Of a stretch of 64,000 nt of DNA, positions 10,115 through 23,411 are shown piece after piece. The stretch is taken from positions 6,719,157-6,783,156 of the forward strand of contig JAQFVV010000063.1 of NCBI GenBank assembly GCA_028023455.1, in the 5' to 3' direction. Both the position numbers and the translations under genes were made by a program. Within the stretch, counting starts at the first letter, position 1; every line of letters begins with the position of its first letter. The stretch comes from Epiperipatus broadwayi. Its lineage: Eukaryota; Onychophora; Udeonychophora; Euonychophora; Peripatidae. Below the pieces are notes generated by a model. The model saw only the letters and a program-made list of their open reading frames with translations. It was not told the origin of the DNA and did no database searches.

Positions 10115-13047
10115 CTCTAATTCAACCAGACATATATATATATACACACACACATGGGTCTCATTTTATGTGGATTTTTTTAATGTGTTTTTGAAGTTAT
10201 GCAATTCATGTTTCTTCTTAACCATTTGAATGCCTGACTCATCAAAAAACGAGAAGATTTGATGTCACTCTAAATTGGCTACTTTTTATCCCACGTATAC
10301 ATATTATATGTCATTCGAAAGAAAATCAAAAGTTCTGTAAGATGGTGCCCTCTTCAGAATTATTTTACAAGTAAAAAATCAATAAAAATGACCATATATG
10401 TCAAACAAAACCAAAGCACCGCCTCCTCACCACCTTTTCTTGAATCTTATTGGCTGTCCAACTTCTGTCAAAAAGGGAAATGGCTGCCAAAAAGTAAAAA
10501 GTTACGTTCATTTTGATTTTTATTACAAAAATGATAAACAAATGTTTACAACATTTTAAACAATATTTGAATTGAATTACAAATTATTATTGATAAAATA
10601 ATACTAAAAATCAAATTATTTTAGAAAAATAGTTAAGATATTACCAAGAATTATTTATTTATTGCTACATATTTATCATAATGTTAAAGTAAAAAAAAAA
10701 GATTGTGACGCAATGTTTTTTGGTTGGTTGAATAGCGGTTACTTTTATTTCACTGCAATTGAATATTTTTTAAATTATAAATCAAATTTTATTTTTGAAA
10801 AGACTTTCATTTACTTTCGTACTCTGACAATTTAGTAATATACTTTTTACAAACGAACTAACGTATTTATATTATTAAAAGTGAATCTATTTTGACAATA
10901 GATTTTGTTAAAGTTGTGAGTTGGCCAATTAAAAGTTTTGATTTTTAACTCATTCGGCCAATTAAATAATAATCGTTGAAAGGATTAATATCTTTTTATG
11001 CAGCTTTTTTTTATGTGATAAAGAAGTTCATATTTCCATTAAAATCGAGATGTCCCCATTTTATATACGCACATTGTAATTTACATACTTTAAATACCTG
11101 TTGGAAAAAGGTTTGGCAATAAATTTAGATATAGTAGAAGATTTAGAAAAAGATAATGAAACAAAATTGGAACCTGTTCGTTTCACAGCAAAAATGATTC
11201 AAGAAAGTCTTCAACTTTCTAATCAATTGGAAAATCATTTTCCAGTTAAAGACATGAATTATGAATGAGCTCTTATATTCCAATGAAAGCTAAATACATA
11301 GTTGTATGTCTGGTTATCATGAGATTCATAAACAATTAGTAAAATTGTCATCTCAAAACGTAATCACTGATTCCATTGTTGACAGAAAACCATTAACTTT
11401 TAGACTGAAAATTTTTTTATTGGCTGAGTGAATTAAAGTATTAAACTTTTGATTGGTTCAATTACAGAATCAGTAGTAAAAATATATTTATCTTTTAATA
11501 TTAGATTCATTTCTAAAAAGCAAATTAATAATCTGTCAGATTATGAAAGTGAACAAAAGTTTTTTCAAAAATAAATTTCTATTTATAATTATAAAAATAT
11601 TATATAGTGAAAACTCTAAAAAGAACATTCATAATCTATTAGAAAATGCTGCATACATTGTTGATTTCTTTTTCAATTTACATTCGTGTAAAAGTAAAGA
11701 ATTTTTACTAAAATCTTAACTTTGTTTTTAAAATAATTTATAATATGTAAAACAAATATAGAAAAAATACTCCAAAATATATATTTTTATTTTGAATGTC
11801 AAGTGCTCCCTTTGGTTCAAAATGAGCTGCAACAACAGCACCTTACAATATGTATTAAGCTTTAAAAAGATCATAATTTTGCTATGATAATGGCCATTTT
11901 AGAGTGACTTGAAGCCATGAATGAAACTTTTTTGTTGGTGGACTTATTAAACACAGCATGAGACTGAAATTGGTGCTAATTGCATTTCCTCTTGTGATGA
12001 ATCTGACTTCTCATCAGTTCTCAAATATATCCACATATTGTCAAATAGCAATAATGATTAAAATATGTTTGAAAATATGTAACTTAAATTACACATAAAA
12101 ACATATTGTTTTGAATAAAATTAAATAGTTAATAAAAGAAATAAAAAAATTTTGTCTTGTATCATTTTTTTATTAGTCATACTTAAATTTTAAAGTAAGT
12201 TTACATTGTTGCTTTGCTTTTATGTGATTTTTGAAAATTATGGAACATAACCCACATTTTTCAATGTAATTTAAGTCTATTTTTGTGCAATTTCTTTTAT
12301 GTGTGTTTTTTGCAGAACCTTTCTACTGCATAAAACAAGAGTCAGGTGTATATATATATTAATTCTAATATTTCATAGATAGATAAATCCATACCATAAT
12401 ATTATTTCTGGGAGATTCTATGTAAAAATATAATAGTTAAATAGCAAATGTTTTAGTATAATAACAAGTATTTTCCTTAGAACTTTTTCTATCTCAAATC
12501 AAAAGAATGTGTGTATTGAGATTTAAAATCATTATTTTTATTTCCTTTGTTATTTTCTGCTTCTTCTCAAATTCTATTGATTGAGAAGTTTTAAAATATA
12601 TTTTATCTTCCAATATCTTTTTCTAAATATTGTTAATTTTCTACAATTCACACTTTTCATTTATATTCTTGGGTCTTTTAAAAATCTCTATATCTTTCCC
12701 TTAGCATTCTCAGGGAATATTTTTCATTTTTTGTCAGAATATGTGTTTTCTTAAAATTGATGTCATAGTTAAATTATTAATTCAACAAGTATTAAATAAC
12801 ATTGATATACAATTTATAATCCTATGTACTATTAATTATTTGATGATTATTAGTATGAATTGATTAAATCTACAAATAAAAGCTTCTATAAACATATTAA
12901 GTTTTTGTTTTTCATAAATCAATCAAAGACAATGAAGCTGTGAAAATACTTGTTAATATAAAATATTATCACTTATTGCATAAACAATTGCATAATTTCT
13001 TTTCTCAATTATGAAATCTTATTTAGCAATAAATTTGTTTGAAATAT
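10112..13047. other. AT-rich stretch with one possible transposase scrap
   Basis: Apart from the coding-like segment at 11101-11268, I see no gene. 10136-10155 has short (TA) and (CA) runs. Phrases such as CACTCTAAATTGG near 10269 and CATTTTAGAGTGACTTGAAG near 11900 are in opposite sense and could be decayed ends of one DNA transposon, but I cannot establish that. Confidence 0.4.
11101..11268 (+). pseudogene. Possible degraded transposase-like fragment
   Basis: A 55-codon open stretch ending in TGA reads as an acidic then amphipathic helix-rich peptide (VEDLEKDNETKLEPVR; IQESLQLSNQLENHF). It is more protein-like than its surroundings and faintly recalls the C-terminal helices of pogo/Tigger-type transposases. 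There is no start codon and a second stop follows. Identification is weak; it could be chance. Confidence 0.25.
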
Positions 13048-13252
13048 ATAGAGCTCACAAATAAGTTCTTAACAATATTTCTACCCTAGACCATTTTCTG
13101 CTACTGGCTTTCTAATGAAATGCTAGGATATTCAAGCATTATTGTTTATACTTGGATATCTTAGCACCTCACTAGGAAGTCAGTAGCAGAAACCAGTCTG
13201 GGGTCAGGGATATTCTGCAAAGCTTGTTAAGAGCTTATTTGTGAGTTATATA
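13048..13252. repeat. Fold-back (MITE-like) element, ~200 bp
   Basis: The left arm from 13051 (CTCACAAATAAG, TTCTGCTACTGGCTT) and the right arm ending at 13248 are imperfect reverse complements over about 90 bp each, with a short spacer around 13140. It is flanked by TATA-rich sequence, so a TA target duplication is possible but cannot be proven. No coding capacity. Confidence 0.75.
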
Positions 13253-14679
13253 TATAACATTTGTAATACAAGCTTGTTAAATTAGGTCATGTGACATATG
13301 ACTTTAGTTTTTTGTAAATTTGTTTGAATTCTTGGCTGTTTTAATAAATTGTTTAATTTTTGAATAATGTTCTTTTTTGCTTTAATGATATGGAAAATTT
13401 GTCTGTAGCCTGTCATTTCTTCTACTCCTGGAAGGCATTATTTTGGAGCATCTCAAATCCATAGTCTATTTGAGAATAGAAAAATAACTAATCCAACTAA
13501 CCATCTAACTCATCTAACTAGCCATATTAATGACAGCATTGATAAAAATGATGAATTCTGTCTCATCTAAAAAAATATATATATTTACAATTTTTTGTAT
13601 AGTTTTCTAATAGCTGATCAAAAATATTTCAAATTCTGTGTTTATCTGGAACACTAATTTCTAGAATCCTCAAAGCTATCCAATTTCTAACAGTAGCCTT
13701 TTTTATTTTTTTAAATTTCAAATCTTCTTTTAACTACAAACTAAACTAAATTGTGCATAATTCCTTTATATACCTGCTGACTATTGCATTAGAGTAATTA
13801 TTTTTAATTCAGTCTGCACCAGATGTTCATTTATTTATTTTATTATTGCATCTTATTTGGCTTCATGGGTTTTTACAAAAAATATATATATATATAATCT
13901 CTTATCAAATCTTATAGGCTTTCTAGCATTAGAATAACTACTTTTTTTCTATTTTAACCCTCTACAGATTAAAGTTTCTGTTTATAGAATTTGTTTTAGT
14001 TTTAATCTTGTTTTAGATAATAGATTGTTTACATAAATTATTTTTAGTATTAGTCTTTTTTTTATCAATAATGTACTTGTTTGCATAAATTATTTTAACT
14101 TTACTTCACCTTTTCGAATAATCTATGTGAATATTATATAATTTTTATTAAACAAAAATAAAAACTATTTTTTGTTTTTGTTATTCTATTTATTTCAGAG
14201 ATGGATAAAAAATATGTTCTTACCTTTTGAAAGAACAATAATGTAAGAAATTATTTGACAACAGATTGAAGATTTATGGATTATTGTATGAGTATATTTA
14301 TAAAATCACATAGTTTTGTGCAAAATCAGATTAATTATCTAAGTAATAATTAATAATAATGGGATTTGAAAGTTTAAAAATGATTATTTATTAGTTTCTC
14401 GGTCTCCTTTCAAAACATGTTATATTTCTTATTTAACTGAGGGTGGATATTTAAACTTTAAAGAGTATAAAAATACTAATTTATTAAATTCTTGTGCCAG
14501 CTGTGATTTCTCTATATTATGATAGTAGATTAGTGAAATATGAAATTCATTTTTTGCATATAGAAGCTTCTTCGACAACAGATTGATAATTCATAGTTTA
14601 GATAGGCTTGAGCTGTTTATCATGTGAATATATTTGTATATAAACCAAAAACTCTGGAGTAAACTCTACATTTAAAATA

Positions 14680-14682
<3 letters not shown>
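13253..14682. other. AT-rich stretch without recognised features
   Basis: No ORF, RNA or clear repeat. Short TA runs near 13568 and 13880. Confidence 0.5.

Positions 14683-14766
<84 letters not shown>
14683..14766. repeat. (TA)n microsatellite
   Basis: About 42 uninterrupted units, the longest in the window. The minus-strand ORF that crosses it is not a gene. Confidence 0.97.
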
Positions 14767-14769
<3 letters not shown>

Positions 14770-14777
14770 GGAAACAA

Positions 14778-15520
14778 TTATTCTTTACATATGTGCTAAA
14801 ATTGGTATGTGATTTCCTGTCAATATTTTTTTTAAAAACTGTAGTAGTCCACCTATGATTAGACATTATTCTTTAAATAAATCAACAATTATTGGACATG
14901 CCTAAATTAGGGTTTGAACTTATTATAAGCCTGATTTTTAAATTGGCATAAATTCAGTTTATATAGCATAGTAAAGAGAAGCTTTTCATTTTTAACAATC
15001 TGCATATCAGTTTATATAAATATAATAATTAGAAATATAGCGATTTATGTATCTCTAATATTTAGAAATGAATTACCCTCACATGCACTCTCCCATCATA
15101 ATAAGTTCAAACCCTAATTTAAGCACAATTAAAAATTGTTTGTTTGTTTAAAATAAGGCGAACGCAGATTGTTTTAAAACAAGTTTTGATGGAAGAGTGC
15201 ATGTTAATTTTAGCACATGAGTAAAGAGTAATTGCTTCTACAAGTATTTTTACATCTATATAAAGTAATAAAATTCTGTATTTAAGAATGAGAAACTTCA
15301 TTATCTCTGTGACACATAAACTCAATTTGTTGGAGTAATATGCTAATTTAAAAATCAATTCAACCTCTAATTTAGTAAAAGACAATACTTTTTTACTTTT
15401 TGTAAAGAATGTTTTAATCATAGGTGGTCCACCTATCATTTTAAACAATTGTGATGAGAGAGTATGTATCAATTTTAGTGCGTGTGAAAAATAGCTGATT
15501 CCACAATATTACAGATATAT
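14778..15520. repeat. Interleaved inverted-repeat cluster
   Basis: AATTAGGGTTTGAACTTATTA at 14905-14925 recurs inverted at 15100-15120. GTGCTAAAATTGGTATG near 14793 pairs with inverted copies near 15205 and 15465 (TTTTAGCACATGAG, TTTTAGTGCGTGTG). TCCACCTATGATT near 14850 recurs inverted near 15418. The same family thus appears three times in mixed orientation within 750 bp, as expected for fold-back elements inserted into each other. The minus-strand ORF at 15119-15472 lies wholly in this repeat and resembles nothing I know. Confidence 0.6.
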
Positions 15521-15539
15521 AAATCGCTATATTATGTAT

Positions 15540-15765
15540 ATAAATGAGAAGTTTTGTGGGTTTATCTGTACATGATTTTGATAATAAATATACAGATATT
15601 TTGTCTTGATCATACAAGCCATAAACTGGGTGCTGAATAGAATACTAATTCTAACAAATATAGTTTTATTATTCTATTCATCATCCAGTTTATGGCTTGT
15701 AAAACATCCATATATTCCATTATCAAAATCATACATGGATGAACCAGAAAAATATATCATTTTTA
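15540..15765. repeat. Fold-back element with ~100 bp arms
   Basis: The inner arms ACAAGCCATAAACTGGGTGC (from 15614) and their complement ending at 15700 are nearly perfect. Similarity continues outward through GATTTTGATAAT to about 15545 and 15760. The spacer is about 25 bp. No coding capacity. Confidence 0.75.
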
Positions 15766-15900
15766 TCTGTAAGTCATGAAAATCTTCCTATCATTATATA
15801 TGTATATATTTTGGCATGTTAAATATTATACTGTTTATTACAGTTTTTGTTATATATATATATATAATCGATGACTCTATTTTTAAAACAATATACGTAA

Positions 15901-16581
15901 TTATATAACTGAATGTTTATAAATACAGTAACTAAATAATTAAAATTTTTATCCACTTAGGAGCACTTTCGATTATCTTAGTAATCTTTATCAACTAAAG
16001 CTTTGAAATGCTAACTTTCCCACAATTTCATGATTTTAATGTTTGCTGCTTGCCTGTTAATTAAGTCATGTTTATATTTGTATATTAGCATAGCTTCCTT
16101 TATTTTTCTTTTATTGTTATTTTTTTCAATTTGCAATATTTTTACACTGTTAAAATTGAAATCAAAACCATAAATACACAATTTATTATGGTTGTAAAAA
16201 ACAGATGCTGAAATATTATCTACTATGCAATTTTGTTTCGATTTCTGAACTCATTTTAATAATAGCAAGTGTTCTTTAGTTCTTTTTTCCAATGTACATC
16301 TAGATTCACCTATATAACCACTGCCACACCTACATATCCATTTATAAATTTTCCTTGAAAAAAATAACAATAAAAGAAAAATAAAGGAAGCTATGCTAAT
16401 ATACAAATATAAACATGACTTAATTAACAGGCAAGCAGCAAACATTAAGATCACGGAATTGTGGGAAAGTTAGCATTTCAAAGCTTTAGCTGACAAAGAT
16501 TAATGGGATAATTGAAAGTGCTCCTAAGTGGCTAAAAATTTTAATTATTTAGTTACTGTATTTATAAATATTCAGTTATAT
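15901..16581. repeat. Long inverted repeat (~225 bp arms) enclosing Penelope sequence
   Basis: The left arm 15901-16127 and right arm 16360-16581 are reverse complements at high identity. Both contain CCACTTAGGAGCACTTTC, GCTTTGAAATGCTAAC and CTTGCCTGTTAATTAAGTC in opposite sense. The ~230 bp spacer carries a GIY-YIG peptide on the minus strand that reads straight out of the right arm. Mixed-orientation terminal copies are common in Penelope-like elements, so this may be a rearranged terminal copy. Confidence 0.8.
16251..16454 (-). pseudogene. Penelope-like GIY-YIG endonuclease fragment
   Basis: 67-codon ORF on the minus strand. The first ~32 residues are hydrophobic and come from the inverted-repeat arm; they are probably not original coding sequence. 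Residues 36-63 read IYKWICRCGSGYIGESRCTL followed by EKRTKEHL. That gives IYK in the GIY position, C-R-C-G, G-YIGES, and R plus EH, which fit the Penelope GIY-YIG module (CxCG...YIGET...R..EH). There is no RT domain nearby. It is a different subfamily from the copy at the left edge, which lacks the cysteines. Confidence 0.65.
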
Positions 16582-16597
16582 ATATATATATATATAT

Positions 16598-17973
16598 GAT
16601 AACATATGGCGTTCTACCAAAAACACCGTCAAGCATAGTTTTCTGTTTACATAAATGTCAGAGTGAGCATTCACTATCTCTAACTTTAATTCCACTTTCA
16701 GATCATGATTTCAAGCTATTTGCTATCATCAGTGAAAGACAGGAATAAGAAACTAGATCTAAACACAAACTATGAGCATTTATGAAACAGTTTCTATTCA
16801 GCTTGCAAGCGTGAATCTTTTAGACATGTTAATGTCTTCAAACTCAGCATAGCAAGCCAGACAGCTACATGTGTCTGATCTCAGTTCAGCATCACCACAT
16901 AGTAAAAGCCTCTGCAATATACATCATTGCAAGAAAGACCTCAAAGGTACATTTATGAAAAACAAAAAAACACAAGTTAAAAACTTACTAATGCTTGTAT
17001 TTATGATAACAGATGGCATTCTACTAAAAACACCATCAATCATAGTGTTCTGACATTTATGTAAACAGAAAACTATGCTTGATGGTGTTTTTGGTAGAAC
17101 GCCATCTGTTATCATAAATACAAGCACTAGCAAGTTTTTAACTTGTGTTTTTTTGTTTTTCATAAATGTACCTTTGAGGTCTTTCTTGCAATGATGTATA
17201 TTGCAGAGGCTTCTACTATGTGGTGATGCTGAACTGAGATCAGACCCATGTAGCTATCTGGCTTGCTATGCTGAGTTTGAAGACATTAACGTGTCTAAAA
17301 GATTCACGCTTGCAAGCTGAATGGAAACTGTTTCATAAATGCTCAGAGTTTGTGTTTAGATCTAGTTTCTTATTTCTGTCTTTCACTGATGATAGCAAAT
17401 AGCTTGAAATCATGATTTGAAAGTGGAATTAAAGTTAGAGATAGTGAATGCTCGCTCTGACGTTTATGTAAACAGAAAACTATGCTTGATGGTGTTTTTG
17501 GTAGACAGCCATCTGTTACCATAAATACAAGTGTTAGCAAGTTTTTAACTTGTGTTTTTTTGTTTTTATAAATGTACCTTTGAAGTCTTTCTTGCAATAA
17601 TGTATATTGCAGAGGCTTCTACTATGTGGTGATGCTGAACTGAGATCAGACCCATGTAGCTATCTGGCTTGCTATGCTGGGTTTGAAGACATTAACATGT
17701 CTAAAAGATTCACGCTTGCAAGATGAATAGAAATTGTTTCATAAATGCTCAGAGTTTGTGTTTAGATCTAGTTTCTTATTCCTGTCTTTCACTGACAATA
17801 GCAAATAGCTTGAAATCATGATCTGAAAGTGGAATTAAAGTTAGAGATAGTGAATGCTCGCTCTGACATTTATGTAAACAGAAAACTATGCTTGACGATG
17901 TTTTTGGTAGAACGCCATCTGTTATCATAAATACAAGCATTAGCAAGTTTTTAACTTGTGTTTTTTGTTTTTC
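16598..17973. repeat. ~407-bp satellite: one inverted unit, two tandem units, one partial
   Basis: The anchor GTAAACAGAAAACTATGCTT occurs at 17061, 17468 and 17874 (periods 407 and 406); the last unit breaks off at about 17973 at a TATA run. The segment 16598-17050 is the same unit in opposite orientation, meeting the tandem array head-to-head at about 17053-17065. Each unit carries a minus-strand open frame of similar sequence beginning near MKNKKTQVKNLL, which probably reflects repeat homogeneity. No other open frame is shared. Confidence 0.9.
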
Positions 17974-18097
17974 ATATATATATATTGTAACTAAAAGAAA
18001 CATAATCTCTCAAGATTGGGGAACAAGAAATTAAACTAGTATTCCCATTTTCTTCATTCAGTGTTTAACTGTATTTTCTTATATGTATATCTGTATA

Positions 18098-18200
18098 TCT
18101 GTACACCACTAGGCTGTCTAAACCTAGATAAAGTTACATTAGATATCTACTTACACTCTACTAGGTTTGAACCTGGTACATTATTTATAACAGTGTGTAG
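18098..18200 (+). repeat. tRNA-derived SINE-like sequence
   Basis: CACCACTAGGCTGTCTAAACC sits where an A box would be, and TAGGTTTGAACCTGG is a good pol III B box (GGTTYRANNCC) about 55 bp later. A similar arrangement occurs at 39360-39480 on the other strand. Outer limits are uncertain. Confidence 0.5.
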
Positions 18201-20955
18201 GATTTTCCATTTTATAACCATATCATGTGCACTTGTATTAAGGGAAAAACATCCTTGTTATTCTCTAGTTGTGCAAATAAATTCTCAGATAAATTATCAT
18301 ATAAGAGTTTAACAACAGAAATTCATATCTAATATTGCCATAAGTATTATTAGCTCACATTTAATACTATAGATTATCAGATGTTTTATGGTAGTCATAT
18401 CTCTTATGAGGACTCACAAATAACAAACAAACACAGTGAGAATTTTATTTGTATATAGGCATTAAACACATTTATTTAGATGGTGATGATAATGATAATG
18501 TTGTTTCCAGCCACAGCTTTAGAATTAACTCACAACACAAATCATATCTTTTATCAATCTATAATTATTTACCAAAAACATCATTATATTTAAACTATGT
18601 CTTAAAGATTGACATTCATCAGTGATGATGGTGATCAAACTGACCTCACAAGACAGTGAATAACTCTAAAAAATATCTAGACTTCTTTTAATAAAACAAA
18701 TTAAAATTTATTATTGGTTAATGATTAATGATACAAATAGAAAGATTTACATATTTAATAATAAAATTAGATATATTTAAAATAATTATAATGATAATAA
18801 TAGAAAGTCTTCCCACCTTCCCATTAATGAAACTTGAGATCAATCATTAATGTTATATAGCTTGATATGTGTACGTCTATATCTCTAGTGGGTGAATAGA
18901 AACCTTATAGAAACATTTTAATTTTTAAAATAAACACCCCATACATGCACATCCTCGCATATTGCATATAACATACATTTTAATATCTATAATCTTAGAA
19001 AAACAATAATTAATAAATAAGCAGAAAAAAGTTAGTTCAGTTATAAAGATAAGAATGTCTAAAGAAAACAGTTTCGAATTACTTATCTCCATTTCCATTA
19101 ATCTAGGTTACAACCTATCTTAAAATCTATCCCTCAGGATGCTAATTTCCTACCCTTATTGATTTGTACATCTATATTCAGACACATACTCATGTAAGCA
19201 TATTTATATCATTAGGTGTGTGTGTGGATATGTTACTTCCCATTAACAATAAATTTTGTATCTAACCTTTACATAGGAATAAACATTTCTTATGATACCT
19301 GAATACATAATAAAACATTTAAAAGATAATCCATATACAAATTATTACATGTAATGATAATAAACATACACCTAATATTGATAAAGTCAATATTCATTAT
19401 TATTGAAAAACCTTACTAATTGATTCATATTTTTTAATATTTAGAGAGAGATATAAATGGATTTTAATAATCGTTGAGGAAACAAAATAAAATTGACATT
19501 AATGAGTTCTTCTTTTATTTTCAATGTAGAAACAATTTCATTGAGCTTGCTGAATTTCATTTTGAAGTCAGCTTGTCTAGGGTTAAGGATTTGAATTCAG
19601 CCACATACCAATGTTTAACATGCATATATTTATCAATTACAGCAGTTTAATGGAAAAGTTCTATTTTCAGCTTGGGCTTGCAATTCTTCTGCTTGACTGT
19701 GATGATGATGATGCTGTGACAAAAATTGTATTTCTTTAGGGATCATTTTAGCATTGGAATGGTTTCTTCATTTCTTATGCTCTGGATATGATTGGTTTAA
19801 TATAAATTTCAGCACTGCTCTGGAAATGACTGGTTTAATATAGATGTCAGCACTTTCTTTTACTTTGTGCTTTTTTTATTTGAATTCAGCAACAACATAG
19901 GTGAATTTTTACTTTGTACTTTTATTTGAATTCAGTAACAGGTTAAGACTTTGGAGATCAGCCATAGGATGATATCTGCTATTTCCATTTTAGATTTTAA
20001 CTCCTCCAGATGTGCATATAGTTCTTTGGATAGGCCACTGGGACTTTAACAAAAGATCTTTCTTACCCCACCATGCCAATGTAGAAGCCTTCAAATATTA
20101 AAAAAAATGATGTGTTTTTTCCAAGAAGCAATCAGACTTATTCTGCCAAACTGTCTTATTTTTCAGACTATATATATGCTAGTCTGTCTGATGATATCAC
20201 ACATATTTTTGTTACTGAAAATCTGGTCATTTATAAATTATCCATCAATTATTCCTTTCTTTATCTTTATAATTTTTCAAAATTTATTATTTGGTAAATG
20301 ATGTGAGTCTCTTGGTAATTATAATAACTGATTAATGAATCTGTGTTCTTATCCCACCACATTGCTCACATTGATGTTATGTCAACATTGACCTTAGCTC
20401 TCTCTCACACCCTGTAGATATTAGCAGGACATCAGCTGGACATTAGCATGAAACCTTTCTAACCCTTCTACATAAAACAAGAAAAATTGGATTTAAAGGA
20501 TATACAAAAAGAAAAACAAATGTTCACACAGAAAATACAAATAATTTAAAAACTCTTAATATATATGAAAATGTTTGTTTTAGTTGTTGTACATACATGC
20601 ACATATACACATATATTCAAGTATATAAAACATGCTTATCAAAAAGTAATCTAAGCAATTTGAAAGCTATAGGTTATTAATATCATGAGTATTAAAGTTA
20701 TAAAATAAATTAGTAATGACAAAGTACTAAAATCAAAGCATTATTAAGAAAGAATATTATAATTTTTTAGATACACATAAAACATAGAAAGTTAATAAGG
20801 AGACAGAAAAATAATATTTCATGGAGTTTATGTCTACAGGCAATTATTTATATATGCTTAATATTTTTAATTCTTAAATACAACTGTCAAACTATTTAAT
20901 GATAAAAATATTGTCGTCTTTCACTAACAAAATTAATGGAATGGAAAAAAAAAAT
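18201..20955. other. AT-rich stretch without a gene
   Basis: Two short imperfect tandem duplications lie at 19775-19945: CTCTGGAAATGACTGGTTTA with its neighbour, and TTTTACTTTGT...ATTTGAATTCAG. Overlapping ORFs near 20107-20301 are in two frames and resemble nothing known. No RNA gene seen. Confidence 0.45.
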
Positions 20956-20959
20956 ATTT

Positions 20960-21070
20960 CTCCTACTTTGCTTCTAAGATCTTTGGGAATTGGTTATGTA
21001 GTGTTTGAACTTGGTGCCCTACAGATTCCCTCTCCTACAAAAGAAAATGTGATGATGATTTTTTTATTTT
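20960..21070 (+). repeat. SINE-like sequence with GATGAT tail
   Basis: A B-box-like GTGTTTGAACTTGG is followed by TGCCCTACAG and, about 25 bp later, GTGATGATGATTTTT. The same order recurs inverted at 36560-36715, so it is a dispersed family. The tail resembles the 3' tail of the RTE LINE in this window. Confidence 0.5.
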
Positions 21071-21281
21071 ATGCATCACACTTTGCAATGGAGTCACAAG
21101 GCTAAATTGGAATATATATATAATTGAAATGTTATCTGGGTACATCTGGAACAAGATCACACAAAGTCAGTAAAATATATGTAAATGTATTTTTTCAATT
21201 TAATATTAATAATTATATTATTTTAAAATTTTGTCTATACTATAATCCTAATTTACATATGCATACTATTACATTGAACAA

Positions 21282-23389
21282 TGGATCTGAAGTCTGATCC
21301 ATGCTTCACAGCCTTCTATAAACTTGGTTAGTATTATAGACCTGAATTAAGTTTATAGTCCAATATCAGCAGGGTTTTGCATTAAAGCTAAAATTAATTA
21401 TGCTTATTAAATTTATATTGCATTTCACTATTTCATTTTAAATAAATTCCATTTCTAAGATTAGATTTCTGTTAATAAAAATTGCTTATAAAACCTATTA
21501 GTCAAACATATATATATATGTCAAACACATATATATATATATATATATATGAGTTAATGCAAAATTCTGCTGAAATAAAATGCTTATTTTAAAAACGCTT
21601 ATTTTACTATAAAAAAATAAGAATATATTTTTTTGTTAAAATCTTGTTAAAATATGGCATATGATTTCATTTTGAGATCAGCCCACCAACATTTTCTAAA
21701 GGAATGTATGTTTTAATTAGTGAACCCATTCAAATCAAATTAAAGATGGCTTTCTCTTTCTTTCTTTTTTAATTAATAAAATTCAAACTTTAAAGAAAGA
21801 AATTTAGAATAAAAAAGTAAAAGTTATTTTTAGAAAGTGTTATCTTGAAACGAAGGAGTGTGTGGGCTTATCAAGATCTGATCATACAAACAATAGAAGG
21901 TAGCTGACAAAGATGGTATAAATAAAAGTGAGAATAAAAGACTTGATTATTCAGAGTTTTCTTGCTGCCATTCAGATTTTCCTTTTGGAAATTTCAGTCA
22001 GATTTCTCTTGGGAAAACTCTTGGCAGATTTTGTTTTTGCTTGTTGAAATTTTATTCCAAAAAGTTATACAACTGTCATCTTCAAAATCATGGAGAAGTT
22101 TGAACATGCTCAAGCTAAAAGTCATATGAATTTGATGGATTCTACTATGCTTGGCTAGGCAAATAAATAGCTTTTCCTATCGCTGAGGTTCCTAAATACC
22201 ATCCAAAATGCCTTAGTATCCACTCAATAGTCAGCTGAACTCTGTGCCATGTCTGTAGGACTTTTCATAAAAGCATGCTATTTATTTCCACTTTCCTTGT
22301 CCAGGCAAATACCTACCGATGGTCGGATCAAGCCACGAATGCCGTAGGAAACATGACCAAGGACCCAGGATGGTAATCATATCTCTCCTCCAGTGAACTA
22401 TTTACTTTCTACCCTTTTGTTCATACCTTTTTTAATTGAATTATATTATAAATTGTTGTATTTAATTATATTTGTAATGTAACCATTTTATTAGACTAGT
22501 CTTAAATATATATATATATATGTGATCATCTATCTATATTTAACCTTTTTTCCTTCGCTATTCTTTATTACTAACATGTGTAAATATTTTGTATTCCATT
22601 GCGGTTAAGTTCAAAAGTTAATTTTTTTCATTTAAAATCTCTTTCCAATTTTATTTATGTTTCTAAATTCCATACAAGTAAGTTTCCTTTGTTTGCCAAC
22701 TTGATCTCCTCAATAATGCCTCTTTTGTCCACCAGTAGCTTATTACATATATATGATTTAGCTATATATGTTTTAAATAATTTTTAAACTGTCTGTTTTT
22801 AGTGCAAAGCAATTAGAAAATGCTTTGCGAAAGATTTTTACTATTGTACTTTATCGAGGAGATTCAAGTTGCCAATTTTATTAAAATTGGAAAGAAAAGA
22901 CTTAGACCACAAAAATATTATATCGTTTAATCTGTTTTTAGTGTCTAATTAGTTTTTCATTAATTTAGGGGAATAGCGGAGGCCATTAAAAACATTCTTA
23001 ATATTTTAAAGTCATTAATTAAGCATATTATTTAACTATCAAAAGTTTGAGTTTCCAAATTTTATTATAATGCTTTATTTTACTTTTCCAATGATCCAGG
23101 CACGCAAAACACATGTTTCTTAGTACTTTTATTGCACATTTAACTATTTAGCTCTGTAGGTGATCCCATCCATGTCTCTACCTCTGTTTCTAAGCTTTGT
23201 GTCTGGTGAGAAAATAATTTATGTGTGTCTCAGATAATGTTGTTTGTTCGTAATTAGACTCGAGAATAGACAAATAGGGCAGAGGTCATAATATTCTTGA
23301 TTTAATATCTTGCGTGTGGATGGCCTCGAGATATTTTTAGCCTAGTATTTGAACTGGGTTAAACCAACATACATCATCTGACTGTCACA
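21282..23389 (+). repeat. 5' LTR of the outer element (2108 bp)
   Basis: It matches 27064-28578 plus 35800-36444 along its length with scattered substitutions and differences in (TA)n length around 21510-21550. It has the uninterrupted target CTTATTACATATATATG at about 22740, showing what the nested element inserted into. ORFs inside are incidental. Confidence 0.9.
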
Positions 23390-23411
23390 GTTAAATTTTT
23401 TTTTCCGCATT

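Noticed and set aside
20183-20230. Hammerhead ribozyme (CTGATGA ... GAAA)
   Set aside because: No pairing for stem II between the two core motifs and no fitting outer stems.
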